From Vicia villosa (lineage: Eukaryota; Streptophyta; Magnoliopsida; Fabales; Fabaceae): a stretch of DNA of 64,000 bases. The stretch is taken from contig NC_081186.1 in NCBI RefSeq assembly GCF_029867415.1, positions 17,802,930 to 17,866,929 of the forward strand, read 5' to 3'. Each line of letters opens with the position of its first letter. The first letter of the stretch is position 1. This document shows, one piece after another, positions 1-10,158 of the stretch. The position numbers were made by a program, and so were the translations under genes. The notes beneath the pieces are model-generated. The model was not told the origin of the DNA and made no database searches. It saw nothing but the letters and a program-made list of their open reading frames with translations.

Positions 1-445
1 AGCTCCGTCAAAGATTAAGCCCCACTGGGATCCTATCTCAGGTCCTTCGTCTGGTAGTGGCTCGTCGTAATCTTTCATCTTGAGGTACATGACGTCCTCG
101 TCCGGAAAGTCGAAACTGGTTGATTCATGACCATTGAGTGGGTGGTGAGCCAGGTGCTCAGCTAGAATGCTTCCTTTCACGGCTTTCTGTGCGTGATACT
201 CAATGTCGTATTCTGATAACAACATCTGCCAACAGGCAATTCTCCCGGTTAAAGCAGGCTTCTCAAAGATGTACTTGATTGGATCCATATGAGAGATCAA
301 ACAAGTAGTATGTCGAATCATGTACTGGCGGAGACGCTTGGCAGCCCAGGCCAAAGCACAACACGTCTTCTCGAGCATGGAGTAGCGGGATTCACAGTCA
401 GTGAATTTCTTGCTCAGGTAGTAGATGGCATGCTCTTTCTCTTTG
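1..445 (-). pseudogene. Ogre RNase H region, shifted out of frame from RT
   Basis: The minus strand reads an RT-type RNase H block, including a stretch beginning AIYYLSKKFTDCESRYSMLE, followed by a connection region that ends at the window edge with WGLIFDG. That last motif looks like the start of the second RNase H that Tat/Ogre elements carry. Compared with RT, the frame is displaced by what looks like a single-base deletion near 440-450. The RT frame therefore runs into a short missense tail and stops at 414. The domain continues beyond base 1. Confidence 0.75.
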
Positions 446-1724
446 TCTCGTCTTGCTGTCCAAGGACACAACCCATGGAGTCTTCTAAGACGGTTAAGTA
501 CATTATCAAAGGTCTTCCTTCCACTGGAGGAGACAAGATGGGTGGTTCGAGCAGATATTCCTTAATGTTGTCGAACGCTTTCTGACAATCGTCTGTCCAG
601 ACGCAACTTTGATTTTTCCATAGAAGTTTGAAAATAGGAGCGCAAGTTGCAGTCATGAGATATATGAATCTCGAGATGTAATTCAGACGTCCAAGAAATC
701 CTCTAACTTGTTTCTCGGTTCTGGGCGAAGGCATTTCTTGAATTGCCTTGACTTTGTCTGGATCTACTTCAATTCCTCGTTTGCTGACAATGAAACCAAG
801 GAGTTTTCCTGAGTAGACACCAAAGGTACACTTGTTGGGGTTCAGGCGAAGCTGAAACTTCCGTAAGCGTTGAAATAACTTTGTCAGATTCTGTATGTGA
901 TCTTCTTCATTTTCTGATTTGGCAATCATGTCGTCCACATAGACTTCCACTTCCTTATGCATCATGTCGTGGAAAAGCGTAGTCATGGCCCTTTGATAAG
1001 TTGCCCCTGCGTTCTTCAGTCCAAAAGGCATAACACGATAGCAGAACGTGCCCCAGGGGGTGATGAAAGCTATTTTTTCCATGTCTTCAGGTGCCATTTT
1101 GATTTGGTTGTATCCTGAAAATCCGTCCATGAACGAGAAAACTTTGGATTTTGCTGTACTGTCTACCAACATATCAATATGTGGTAAAGGAAAATCATCC
1201 TTAGGGCTAGCTTTGTTCAAATCTCTGTAGTCGACGCACATGCGGACTTTTCCGTCTTTCTTAGGAACGGGAACAATGTTAGCTAACCACTGAGGGTATT
1301 CTGAAGTGACGAGGAAACCTGCGTTGATCTGCTTTTGAACTTCCTCTTTGATTTTCATGGCCATCTCCGGATGGGTTCTTCTTAATTTTTGCTTGACCGG
1401 AGGGCATTCTGCTTTTAATGGCAAGTGATGCTCCACTATACTGGTATCCAACCCTGGCATATCTTGATAAGACCAAGCGAAGACATCTGAGAATTCTTTG
1501 AGCAGCTGTATCAAACTCTCTCTGATCTCTGAACTAAGCGAAGCTCCAATCTTAACCTCTTTTCTGTTTCCATCGTAACCAAGGTTAATGATCTCTAGAG
1601 GCTTATTGTATGGCTGAATGGCCTCTTCCTTTTGTTGAAGTAACCGGGAAATTTCCTTTGATATTTCTTCGTCTTCTTCTTCCTCTGCCTCGAATACAGG
1701 AAACTCAAAGCTTGGAGAAGTCAT
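414..1724 (-). CDS. Ogre reverse transcriptase
   Basis: This 436-residue reading frame copies element RNA into DNA in the virus-like particle. An acidic N-terminal linker (EAEEEEDEEISKEI) is followed by the RT fingers and palm, with MCVDYRDLNKASPKD, FMDGFSGYNQIKM, MPFGLKNAGATYQ and the catalytic YVDD motif near residue 263. The thumb ends in FLGRLNYISRFI. The frame stays open upstream of the ATG as far as about 1782, as expected if it is joined to protease by splicing rather than started independently. It ends in a frameshift before RNase H, so this copy cannot make a full RT-RNase H. Confidence 0.88.
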   Translation of the reverse strand: MTSPSFEFPVFEAEEEEDEEISKEISRLLQQKEEAIQPYNKPLEIINLGYDGNRKEVKIGASLSSEIRESLIQLLKEFSDVFAWSYQDMPGLDTSIVEHHLPLKAECPPVKQKLRRTHPEMAMKIKEEVQKQINAGFLVTSEYPQWLANIVPVPKKDGKVRMCVDYRDLNKASPKDDFPLPHIDMLVDSTAKSKVFSFMDGFSGYNQIKMAPEDMEKIAFITPWGTFCYRVMPFGLKNAGATYQRAMTTLFHDMMHKEVEVYVDDMIAKSENEEDHIQNLTKLFQRLRKFQLRLNPNKCTFGVYSGKLLGFIVSKRGIEVDPDKVKAIQEMPSPRTEKQVRGFLGRLNYISRFIYLMTATCAPIFKLLWKNQSCVWTDDCQKAFDNIKEYLLEPPILSPPVEGRPLIMYLTVLEDSMGCVLGQQDETKRKSMPSTT

Positions 1725-1761
1725 ACGGTCGCACGTTTCAACGGGGTATTTTATGATTAAT

Positions 1762-2088
1762 CTGCATATGTGTGATAAGTTTTATTTAGACAACGAGGGA
1801 AGACTCGGTGTATGCAGTTAATGGAATATTTGATGTTTTTTAAGGGTGTTTTTTAGGATTACCAATTTCCGAAAAAAGAAAAGGGAAAACTAAACGAAGG
1901 AACATAATGACATTTTTATTTATGGACAGTCATTTCTTGAAACAAAGACCCTATAAAACAAAACTCTATTGCTTTGGGCGAAGCAAAGAGGGACATTTTC
2001 CTAAGAAATAGTAAAATGCAAAGCCCTATGAAACATCTCTTCACCCTGGGCTATGGTGAGAGGACAAAATAACGGTGAAAGTTCCTAC
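1762..2088 (-). other. Putative Ogre intron between protease and RT
   Basis: On the minus strand a GT donor (2088-2087) overlaps the stop region of the protease frame, and a TATGCAG acceptor (AG at 1763-1762) precedes the RT frame. Removing these 327 nt keeps codon phase, and no stop lies between the acceptor and the RT ATG. Partial splicing at this position is established for Ogre elements. The exact sites here are my inference. Confidence 0.6.
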
Positions 2089-3587
2089 TTAGGAGTGCGA
2101 ACAACAGTTGAAACTTCAACAGCTGTCCAGTAGTGGCGAACCCCATTGTGCACTAAGTAATCTGGAACCTTAGGCTTAAGCTGGCCTGTGGTAGGTCTTG
2201 ATTTACCAACCACTGTCTTTGCAACACTCAGACGATCTTCTTCTACTTCAGCAGACTGAGCGGTGTGAGCATACCCATTTCCAAGTGGAGTATGTCGGTT
2301 TTTCTTTTGAGGAAACTTCCAATCTTCCGAATGGAGAGACTCGTTGTCGTAGACACTTTCGAGATCATCCTCTTCTGTATTTTGGTCTTGCTCTTCTCCC
2401 AAGATGGCATTGACTAGATATGTGAACTCTAGATCCGTAGCCTCGGAAGGTGACTTGGGGATATAATCCTCAATGATGATTTCACCAGTAGATGATGATG
2501 AATAGCAAGGGTTATACATCTCTTTTGGCTGAGAGAGGTACTCATAATCAATGTTCCATCCAGTTGGAACAATATCTTCAAGAGAGATTCTTGAACTTTC
2601 AGGAGCGGAGTATTTCACCATGTAGTCGAATTTTCCGCTTGGTTCTCCTAATGTATCCCAAGTCTCTTCGGGGATAGGAGGAACTTCTTCTGATGAACCA
2701 TGACTTCTGGTGGCGAAGCTGTCAATAACTTCATCCCTGCTTGGTTGAGTCTTACTTTCAGATCCTTTAGTCGGATAACAACAAGGTGGATCAGACTCTG
2801 GTAGGGAGATATATCCTGCTCTGTTAAGATAGGATAACCATTCCTCTTCATCGGTGTTTTCCGTACCGATGGTATTGACTGTTTGTTGAACAGGTTGAAG
2901 AAAACCTCCACTGCAGAAAGTTTCTTGAATAGGGAGAACTACCTCAATCCCTGGGATAGCTTTTGATGATGTCGGAAAGAATCCAATTCCTGTTCTGTTC
3001 TTGTTGTTGGTAGGAATATTAATGTGCCCCCAACCACTGGTAGTGCCATCCTTTACAACTTGGATTGCATCTCTGTATGAAGAGATAGATGCTGCTTTCT
3101 CCTTTCCTTTGTCCAAGGAAAGTGCTTGGAATTTAGTTCCAACAACTTCTTTTGGTTCTATGTCGGAGAATGATGACAGGTTGCTGACGATCAGAGCTCG
3201 TTCTCCACATACGGTTACCAATTTGTCATTTCTTATGAACTTCAGTTTCGGATGAAGTGTTGAATTAATTGCCCCAGCCTCATGAATCCATGGGCGACCT
3301 AGCAAACAACTGTATTGTGCTGGAATGTTCATAATCTGGAAAGTGATTTTGAACGTCTGAGGTCCAATAGTTATGGGAAGATCTACCTCTCCAAAAACTG
3401 ACTTTCTTGATCCATCAAATGCTTTGACGATGACATGACTTTTTCTTAGAGGGTAATCTTCGAAAGATAATCTTGATAATGTTGATTTAGGCATGACGTT
3501 GAGAGAGGATCCATTGTCTATTAGGACTCCTGTGAGTGTATTACTCATGCAGCCAACTGAGATGTGAAGTGGAAGATTGTGGTCCAC
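2085..3587 (-). CDS. Ogre aspartic protease region
   Basis: This 500-residue frame has a retropepsin-like fold at its start: VLIDNGSSLNVMP is the active-site region, with DNG in place of the common DTG, as often seen in this lineage. The flap and C-terminal strand follow, with the conserved CLLGRPWIHEAGA. A long low-complexity acidic linker follows (residues about 230-440), ending near a putative splice donor. The true start lies upstream: the same frame reads NIIANISAG and LSFCDEDLPEEG before the first ATG. The gag frame is separated from it by a stop and a frame change at 3640-3682. Confidence 0.82.
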   Translation of the reverse strand: MDHNLPLHISVGCMSNTLTGVLIDNGSSLNVMPKSTLSRLSFEDYPLRKSHVIVKAFDGSRKSVFGEVDLPITIGPQTFKITFQIMNIPAQYSCLLGRPWIHEAGAINSTLHPKLKFIRNDKLVTVCGERALIVSNLSSFSDIEPKEVVGTKFQALSLDKGKEKAASISSYRDAIQVVKDGTTSGWGHINIPTNNKNRTGIGFFPTSSKAIPGIEVVLPIQETFCSGGFLQPVQQTVNTIGTENTDEEEWLSYLNRAGYISLPESDPPCCYPTKGSESKTQPSRDEVIDSFATRSHGSSEEVPPIPEETWDTLGEPSGKFDYMVKYSAPESSRISLEDIVPTGWNIDYEYLSQPKEMYNPCYSSSSTGEIIIEDYIPKSPSEATDLEFTYLVNAILGEEQDQNTEEDDLESVYDNESLHSEDWKFPQKKNRHTPLGNGYAHTAQSAEVEEDRLSVAKTVVGKSRPTTGQLKPKVPDYLVHNGVRHYWTAVEVSTVVRTPK

Positions 3588-3679
3588 TCCTTCTTCAGGA
3601 AGATCTTCGTCACAGAAACTTAGGTTAGTTCCGGCGGAGATGTTGGCAATGATGTTACGAAAGCTTGTTCCAAAACTTT

Positions 3680-5599
3680 CTATAGAGCTTCCCTATGAGC
3701 TTCAGAACTCAATAGCAGGGAAAGAACAGAAATCCTAGACGGAGTATGTAGTAATTGGTCTACAATGTTGTATTCACTCCTCTGGATTAACTTCAAGATC
3801 TCATCATTTTCTTTCGCTTGAACAACATTGGTCGGATGATTGTCTTGCCTATGTGGTACTTCCTCCGAAGGTTTCTCCACATTTTCTGTTGTTCTGTTGA
3901 AGACTCGTCCACTTCTGGTGACTCGACTAACATCAGCAATGTTGACAACAGACGGTAATGGTATTTCCTTACCATTTTCAATGAATGTAGTGTTGTACTT
4001 GTATGGTATAGCCTTGCTGGACTCATACGGTACAGGACCTGGTAAGTAGATGACTAGTGGTGCGACTGCTGTCTTCCTGCTATCATACTTAACTTGCATA
4101 GGTTCATCTTGATTAATTTGAGGAGATACGGTAAAGACTTCATCATCTTCTCTGTTGGCAAGAACAGTAATGGTATTGTCATCCATCAGCTTTTGAATGT
4201 CGTTGCGAACCCGCAAACATCCTCGTGAATTTCTTCGACAGATTTTGCATCTACTGTAAGCGTGGAAATCTGTTCCAAAGTAGGCAAGTCCATTTAAAGT
4301 TTTGTGGAACCTGACTACCGATCCTTCAAGGTCTTCAACTTTGTAGATTTTGTATTCTCCTGGACATCCTTGAACCATGTTGATGTCATGTTCAGTTCTG
4401 ACTCGGATATGTTGAATCCATCCCAAGTCCATTTGTTCTTGTAATGCAGCTTGAACTATGGCACATCCTTGATTATTCTTTGGACAAATTTCACATGTGA
4501 AGTAGTTGTGAGGTGGTACATGACCGTACCCAGCTTGTTTAGCGTGCATCCTGACAAGATTTTCCCCTATCTGACGAATGTCGTAGATTTGAATGACATT
4601 GGGGTGTTGATCTATCAGATTTACTGAAGCTTCTTTATGCTGCGGCAAAGGATTTGCTTGGACGTTTGGATTAGTATCTTTGAAGGATAGCATTCCGCTT
4701 TTCACTAATCGCTGGATGTCAATCTTGAAAGATAAACAGTTCTCAATATTGTGACCTGGTGCCCCCTGATGATAGGGACAAGATTGGTCAGCCTTATACC
4801 ATGGTGAGGAACTGTTTGTAGGATTTGGAGGACTCCTTGTCTGAATGAGTCCTTTTGCCAGTAATGTTGGAAACAATTCTGCATACGGCATTGGTACGGG
4901 GTCAAAGGCAGGATACCTTGGAGCCCGATTGTTGTAATTTGGAGGTCGAACCTGCTGCTGAGGTTGCTGCGACCTTTGTTGAATTTGTTGTTGCGAGACC
5001 TGAGGTTGATAAGCTGGCGCTGAGTTAACAACCGGAGTTATTGTTGCAACTTGAGGTTGGAATTTCTTCTTGATTTTGTGCAAGACATTGCTGACATCTT
5101 GATCCTTTTTCTTCTGGAAAGAACTTCCATACTTCCTTGGACCAACAGAAGATTCTGGTTCTTTGTTCAAGCGTCCTTCTCGAACTGCTTCTTCTAAACG
5201 CACACCCATGTTTACCATCTCGGTAAAGTCACTTGGTGCACTTGCAACCATTCGTCCGTAGTAAAATGGACTTAAAGTTTTGAGATAGATTTTTGTCATT
5301 TCTTTCTCTTCAAGTGGTGGACAAATTTGAGCAGCAACTTCACGCCATCTCTGAGCGTATTCCTTGAAGCTTTCTCTATCCTTTTTAGTCATGGCCCGGA
5401 GTTGATCTCTGTCGGGAGCCATATCCAGATTGTACTTATACTGTTTGACGAAGGCCTCTCCGAGGTCTCGAAAAGTACGAATCTCTGAACTGTCCAAGTT
5501 CATGTACCATTTGAGTGCAGCACCAGTTAGGCTGTCTTGAAAATAATGAGTGAGCAATTGTTGATTATCAGTCTGAGTTGACATTCTTCGAGCGTACAT
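3680..5599 (-). CDS. Ogre gag
   Basis: This is the structural capsid-like protein of the Ogre element, 639 residues as read and truncated at its N-terminus by the assembly gap. It begins in the retrotransposon gag domain (LTHYFQDSLTGAALKWYMNL, then FVKQYKYNLDM and FKEYAQRWREVA), followed by a Q-rich segment (residues about 205-235). Two Cys-containing repeats of the form YFTCEICPKNNQGC and YSRCKICRRNSRGC come next. It ends with SSEAHREAL and then TAG, where related elements normally continue in frame. The stop looks like a CAG-to-TAG change, and the protease frame follows after a further shift. Confidence 0.82.
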   Translation of the reverse strand: MYARRMSTQTDNQQLLTHYFQDSLTGAALKWYMNLDSSEIRTFRDLGEAFVKQYKYNLDMAPDRDQLRAMTKKDRESFKEYAQRWREVAAQICPPLEEKEMTKIYLKTLSPFYYGRMVASAPSDFTEMVNMGVRLEEAVREGRLNKEPESSVGPRKYGSSFQKKKDQDVSNVLHKIKKKFQPQVATITPVVNSAPAYQPQVSQQQIQQRSQQPQQQVRPPNYNNRAPRYPAFDPVPMPYAELFPTLLAKGLIQTRSPPNPTNSSSPWYKADQSCPYHQGAPGHNIENCLSFKIDIQRLVKSGMLSFKDTNPNVQANPLPQHKEASVNLIDQHPNVIQIYDIRQIGENLVRMHAKQAGYGHVPPHNYFTCEICPKNNQGCAIVQAALQEQMDLGWIQHIRVRTEHDINMVQGCPGEYKIYKVEDLEGSVVRFHKTLNGLAYFGTDFHAYSRCKICRRNSRGCLRVRNDIQKLMDDNTITVLANREDDEVFTVSPQINQDEPMQVKYDSRKTAVAPLVIYLPGPVPYESSKAIPYKYNTTFIENGKEIPLPSVVNIADVSRVTRSGRVFNRTTENVEKPSEEVPHRQDNHPTNVVQAKENDEILKLIQRSEYNIVDQLLHTPSRISVLSLLLSSEAHREAL

Positions 5600-5602
5600 T
5601 AC

Positions 5603-5702
5603 NNNNNNNNNNNNNNNNNNNNNNNNNNNNNNNNNNNNNNNNNNNNNNNNNNNNNNNNNNNNNNNNNNNNNNNNNNNNNNNNNNNNNNNNNNNNNNNNNN
5701 NN
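5603..5702. other. Assembly gap (100 N)
   Basis: A run of exactly 100 N lies between Ogre ORF1 and gag. The round length suggests a scaffold gap of unknown real size, so the ORF1-gag junction cannot be read. Confidence 0.98.
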
Positions 5703-6623
5703 GGCTAAAGCTGGATTGTAACTGATCCCTCCCTTAGTTCCAATAAGGGGTACGTTGGGGAAACTTCCGCAACTGAAAATGATCTTAGTTTCGTCGTTGT
5801 CAGGACTACACCAATCAATGTCTGTATGAGTGAGAGACATGATTTTCTGTGACCAGTAAAGGCCATCCCTCATGTTCCAGAAAGTGCTAGACTTTGGCAG
5901 GTGCGAAACGAACCATTCGTATAACAACGGTACGCAGCATGTGATTAATCCTCCTCGCTGCAGGTTTCTTGAATGCACAGAGTGATAAGCATCCGCAAGC
6001 AAGGTTGGAACCAGATTTCCAATTAAGAAGATCTTAATTGCGTTGATGTCGACAAAATCGTTAATGTTAGGAAACAAAAACAATCCGTAGATAAGCAAAG
6101 CCAAGATTTCTTCAAAAGCGCTCATATCTTGGATGCTGACGAAGTACCGAGCTTGATCAAACAGGAATTTGGAGGGCAATCCTTGAATTCCTCCTCTACT
6201 CACCATATGAGTTCTAATGTCGACTACGTTCAAAGGAGTAGTTGCAGCAATGATAATGTCGTCAGGATTCTTTTCCAAACCGGAGTACGGATCTTGCGCG
6301 TACACGGGTATTCCAATCAGACGAGAGTACTCCTCTAACGTAGGCATGAGCTGATAATCTGGAAAGGTGAAGCAGTGATACGTTGGATCGTAAAACTGTA
6401 CCAAGGTGGGAAGGATCCCATCCACAATGTTGGTATTGAGCAAAGGCAGAAGTTTTCCATACTTCTCCTTGAAAGCCTGGGGGTTGACCACCAGTTTTCC
6501 GAGCTTTCCCAGTTCCTCAACCTGGGGAATCTTGAAGGTGTATTTCCTAGCTCTCTTTCTTCCGTAATCCATAATATAGATCCTTAAGTCCTTTCTCCGT
6601 TTCTCTCTTTCTATGAAGTTCAA
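5703..6623 (-). CDS. Ogre ORF1 (gene upstream of gag), partial
   Basis: About 307 residues are readable before the assembly gap cuts the C-terminus. The sequence opens with a basic stretch (RKRARKYTFKIP) and continues with YDPTYHCFTFPDYQLMPTLE and EYSRLIGIPVY, then LLIYGLFLFPNINDFVDI and LLYEWFVSHLP. This resembles the plant mobile-domain-like family found in Ogre ORF1 and in some plant transposon-derived proteins. Its biochemical role is not established. An extra ORF before gag is a defining trait of Ogre. The start is the first ATG of the frame, and no stop occurs in the readable part. Confidence 0.75.
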
Positions 6624-7357
6624 AACGTTCGTTATTTAGTTTCCTTGAAAAACGACTCGAAAAAGACTCTTTTTGTTTTTAGTTGTTTATTAATGAATGA
6701 TGCATGAATGCATGAATGCACACACAAGAGTTTTAAACAAACATGGCGTTGAAGGGTATAGTGGTCATGAAGTCCAAACGCAATCCCCGCCCCAATGGTA
6801 AACTAAGGTTAAGGATTTTTGTACCTGTAGAACGGGTTCTAGGGGTCTCAGAGTTTTTGCTCAACCTTAAAGATACGTTGATTGGTATCTATAAGAGAGT
6901 TTTCCCTGAGTGTAGTATCTGCGTGACAATTACTTTCGTAATCACCGCTCTACGTCCTAAAAAAAAGGCTTTAAGTGGGGTTAATGTGTTTCTAGGTCCT
7001 CCTGGTACAAATCAGTCTCGGAATGCAGTGGCGCAGTTAATCACAACCAGCCAGGCAAATCCCAAGAATAGACTTGGAAAACAAGATTAGAGGGCCTTCA
7101 CCGGGAAGACATCCTCCATCCTATCTTATGTTGCACTCAAATCCGGGTATAGGATTTCTCACCACAAGGGGGAATCAAGCCCTTTCCCGATACAGAATAA
7201 ACAAAGTAAACAAATATATATGCAACAATCACATGATATGACACAGAGGTTAGGCAGGACCTCTCTTGTTTGAGGGGGAATTTGGCATCCCTAACTCCTC
7301 ACAGCAACAGGTCAACCATTGGTTTGGATGAAAAACCAAGGTTTTTAACACTTAGAT
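6624..7357 (-). other. Ogre untranslated leader
   Basis: These 734 bp lie between the primer site and ORF1. A plus-strand frame of 115 codons (6743-7090) has no recognisable domain and runs against the element, so I do not treat it as a gene. No other structure was recognised. Confidence 0.6.
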
Positions 7358-7375
7358 TCCCCAGCAGAGTCGCCA
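7358..7375 (-). promoter_or_regulatory. Ogre primer-binding site (tRNA-Arg type)
   Basis: The minus strand reads TGGCGACTCTGCTGGGGA, which matches the primer site described for Ogre/Tat elements and pairs with a tRNA-Arg 3' end. It lies six bases from the LTR edge at 7382. Confidence 0.88.
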
Positions 7376-7381
7376 TTTTTC

Positions 7382-8187
7382 TGTGGTGTCGTTTTCTTTA
7401 CCTCCCCGTTTCACTTGGGAGGACGGCACGCTAAACCCTTCACGCGGAATTTGGAAGGAGAATGCGCCCGTGGTGGGATGAATTTTGTTTCAGTTCTTCC
7501 TACGATATCACACGAACTTTCTTATTGGTCCTACGAGTAGGAAAGGGAAAAAAAGATCTCAACTAAACCCTAGGAGTTTGCTAAGTGTGGGGATTTCACC
7601 TAGACTAGAAATTCTGGAGTCCGGGGGGTCGGTTATACATAGGGAAGTGTTTAAACACCCTACATATCTGTAGTACTCTACAGGAACCTTCTCTGTGTCA
7701 TTGTGATTGTGTTTGCTGCTAATGATTGGGAAAGTTTCTCCTTTGTGTTAGGAGAGAGAATTGAATTGATTAAAGAAAGACAGACAGATAGACAGACTGA
7801 CTATTTTTGGTATTTTATTAGCTCGCTGAGATTCCTTGTGAACCTCATGCCTACATATCCCTAGTGGAAGTCAGAGCTTAATGTAGTTCGGGGAACTAAC
7901 TAGGGAAATTACTTGTTTTTGGTGCCTTGCTTGAAGCTCAAGGTTGAAGCTTGGAATTAAATCTCTGTTTACAGTAAAGAGACATGAAATCATCTTTACA
8001 GAGAGGTATTTGTACTATTCTACCACAAATATTTAAAAGTGACAGAAAAGCTAAAAAAAATGATGTTTCATTAAGAGGGGAGTCTACTTGGTTGATCAAG
8101 TATGACAGCCATCGTGCCTCTAAAATGAAAGAAAGATGCTCATCCAAATTAGGGAAAGTGTACAAGTCTGGGGATGTGCCAGAGCAT
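7382..8187 (-). repeat. Ogre 5' LTR, segment next to the primer site
   Basis: This is the 3' end of the LTR in element orientation. It starts on the plus strand with TGTGGTGTCG, six bases from the primer site. It is cut at 8187 by copia element C0 and resumes at 15955 after C0 and its AGCAT duplication. Short frames within it have no recognisable domain. Confidence 0.7.
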
Positions 8188-9724
8188 TGTTAGACGCTGG
8201 CCTAAAGATCTAGAGGGGGGTGAATAGATCTCACTAAGTTTTTACGGATTTTTCTACTAACTCGAGCGAAAGCGGTTCTGAATCGACTTGCGTCTATTCC
8301 GGACCGCTATTGCAAAGGTCGTATGTGTTTCAAAACCAAAAAGTAAGTGGAATTGATGGTGAAGTAATATGATGGCTAACCAATACGTTTAACAACTGAA
8401 AACCAATTAACTTCTAGATTGACAACTTTGATTTGCAATGCAGTAAGATTGGATTAAGCAAAAACACAAACACTTGGTGATACGTTCAAATTGATAGTGA
8501 TTCAAGTTGTGGTGAATTGTGATGTTTGTGCAGAACTTTAATTCACAATTTTAACACTTGAATCGTTGATCAATTTTGCACTTATAACCAATTATGAACA
8601 GAAAGTAAAAGAGAAAGTAAAAGCGACAAGAACACGATATTTGTTTAGGCAGTTCGTCGATCGTCCTCGCTACGACTACGTCTGCCCCCAATTCCAAATT
8701 GAAATTGGGTAATCTTTCATTAATGTTGAAAGTAGTATATACAAAGAAGATAACAAAGCGATAAACGATAAACCAATTATGTCGATCCTTTGAATCTTCT
8801 TCCCCCTTAATCTTGAGCCAGATCAAGGTTATCCAAGAGCTTCACTTTGATTCCCTTCTGCAGTGTCTTGATTCCTTGAACTCCCCGTTCCTCAATCGTT
8901 ACACTCAGCCGAATCCTCAATGAACGCCTCTTGATAAAAACCCCCAAGAACCACCCGTCGTGGAGGACAAAACCCGCAGATTTTATTCACCAACAAACCC
9001 CACAAACCTTCACCCACTAGGAATCTTCAATTCCGTTCCATGGACGTTATCGAACTCATCACTAACCCGCAACGTAAGAATGATTATGTGTAATTGTGTT
9101 GGAGATGATGAAGAACGAAGATGAGAAGCGTTTGTGTATCTTTCAGTCGTTGGTGTTACTTTGAATAATTACCCTTGCACAATATATATGATTGCATAAC
9201 AGTTAGAACCAAGAAAAACTGATTTTTGAACTTTCTTGATCAGTTAGGTCGACCACTTGTAGTGCTTAGGTCGACCTAACAGAGCTTGCAGAATTTTGCT
9301 CCCAGTTAGGTCGACCTGTTGAAGGAGTAGGTCGCCCAGAATCCTCTTCTGATGCATTCTGGGGACATTTTCACAGATTAGGTCGACCTAGTTGATGTGT
9401 AGGTCGACCTAACAGGCTGGTATGTAGAATTCATCAATTTAGGTCGACCTAAATGATGTGTGAGTCGACCTGGCAGTGGTATATGAATTTTTCTCCATTT
9501 TAGGTCGACCTGGGTTGATGGTAGGTCGACCTAACTGCTGTTTTTCTGCATTCTTCTTGTTTAGCTTGTGTTGAGAACCTTTAAACATATAAACATAATG
9601 GGTTGACCTATGAGAGATCAATGCTTGCTTTTCTTTAAGTTTTCTGCTTCCATCTTGTTGTTTGAATGCTTATTTGAGTTTGCCATGAATCAAAAACATC
9701 TTTGAGTGTAATCTTGTATTCACA
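8188..9724 (-). repeat. C0 3' LTR
   Basis: The plus strand begins TGTTAGACGC and ends TATTCACA, so the minus-strand LTR is TG...CA, 1537 bp. It contains the paired GGTCGACC array (9247-9531). A TATA-like stretch (minus strand ATATATAT near 9183-9190) lies just downstream of the array in transcription order. A 91-codon frame at 8551-8826 is copied exactly in the other LTR and looks like chance coding within the LTR. Confidence 0.92.
9247..9531. promoter_or_regulatory. Array of paired GGTCGACC palindromes in the C0 3' LTR
   Basis: Ten motif copies form five pairs, starting at 9247/9269, 9309/9330, 9381/9402, 9442/9463 and 9503/9524. Spacing within a pair is 21-22 bp. Pairs repeat every 61-72 bp. 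Most copies extend to AGGTCGACCT. The array lies in U3 directly upstream of the TATA-like box. Function is unknown; paired protein-binding sites on one face of the helix are an inference. Confidence 0.85.
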
Positions 9725-9740
9725 TACTCCCCCTTTTTGA
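9725..9740 (-). promoter_or_regulatory. C0 polypurine tract
   Basis: The minus strand reads AAAAAGGGGGAG immediately inside the 3' LTR, the usual position for plus-strand DNA priming. Confidence 0.85.
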
Positions 9741-10158
9741 TGATGGCAAACCATTCGTCTAAGCTTTGGTAGTATATGATAAAGACTCAACAGAGCTCCC
9801 CCGTACATCCAGCATCTATCTCTCAACAGGGCAATCTCTCAACAAAGCTCCCCCGTACACTCAGCATCTATTGTATCTATCTCCCCCTTTGACAACATCA
9901 AAAAGAGAAACAAAGAGAACAGAGTAGGAGAGAAACAAGAGAAATAAAGAATACCGGTAGTCATAGAGATAGATAACATGTAAATGGTGGAATCATAAAA
10001 GCTAATCATGTTTTAAAGAAAGCCAACAACATACATAGTAGTTCAAGAAATTTGTAAAAGAAAACAGAGAGTACTACATCATATAATGTTTTTAACAACA
10101 AAACAAAAACTTAATGGCATGAAATGCAATGAAATGATGATATGATAAACAATATGTC

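Noticed and set aside
6743..7090. 115-codon plus-strand frame in the Ogre leader
   Set aside because: It runs opposite to the element, has no recognised domain, and lies in a leader region expected to be non-coding.
7358..7375. tRNA gene fragment
   Set aside because: Only the 18-nt complement of a tRNA 3' end is present, next to an LTR; it is a primer-binding site. The same applies to the Met-type sites at 14396, 20044, 35271, 40611 and 62161.
8551..8826. 91-codon frame, identical at 14776-15051
   Set aside because: It lies wholly within both C0 LTRs and its identity reflects LTR identity. No domain was recognised.
9247..9531. CRISPR-like array of short palindromic repeats
   Set aside because: The repeats are 8-10 bp, paired, imperfect and inside LTRs of a plant retrotransposon. 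There are no cas genes and the genome is eukaryotic.
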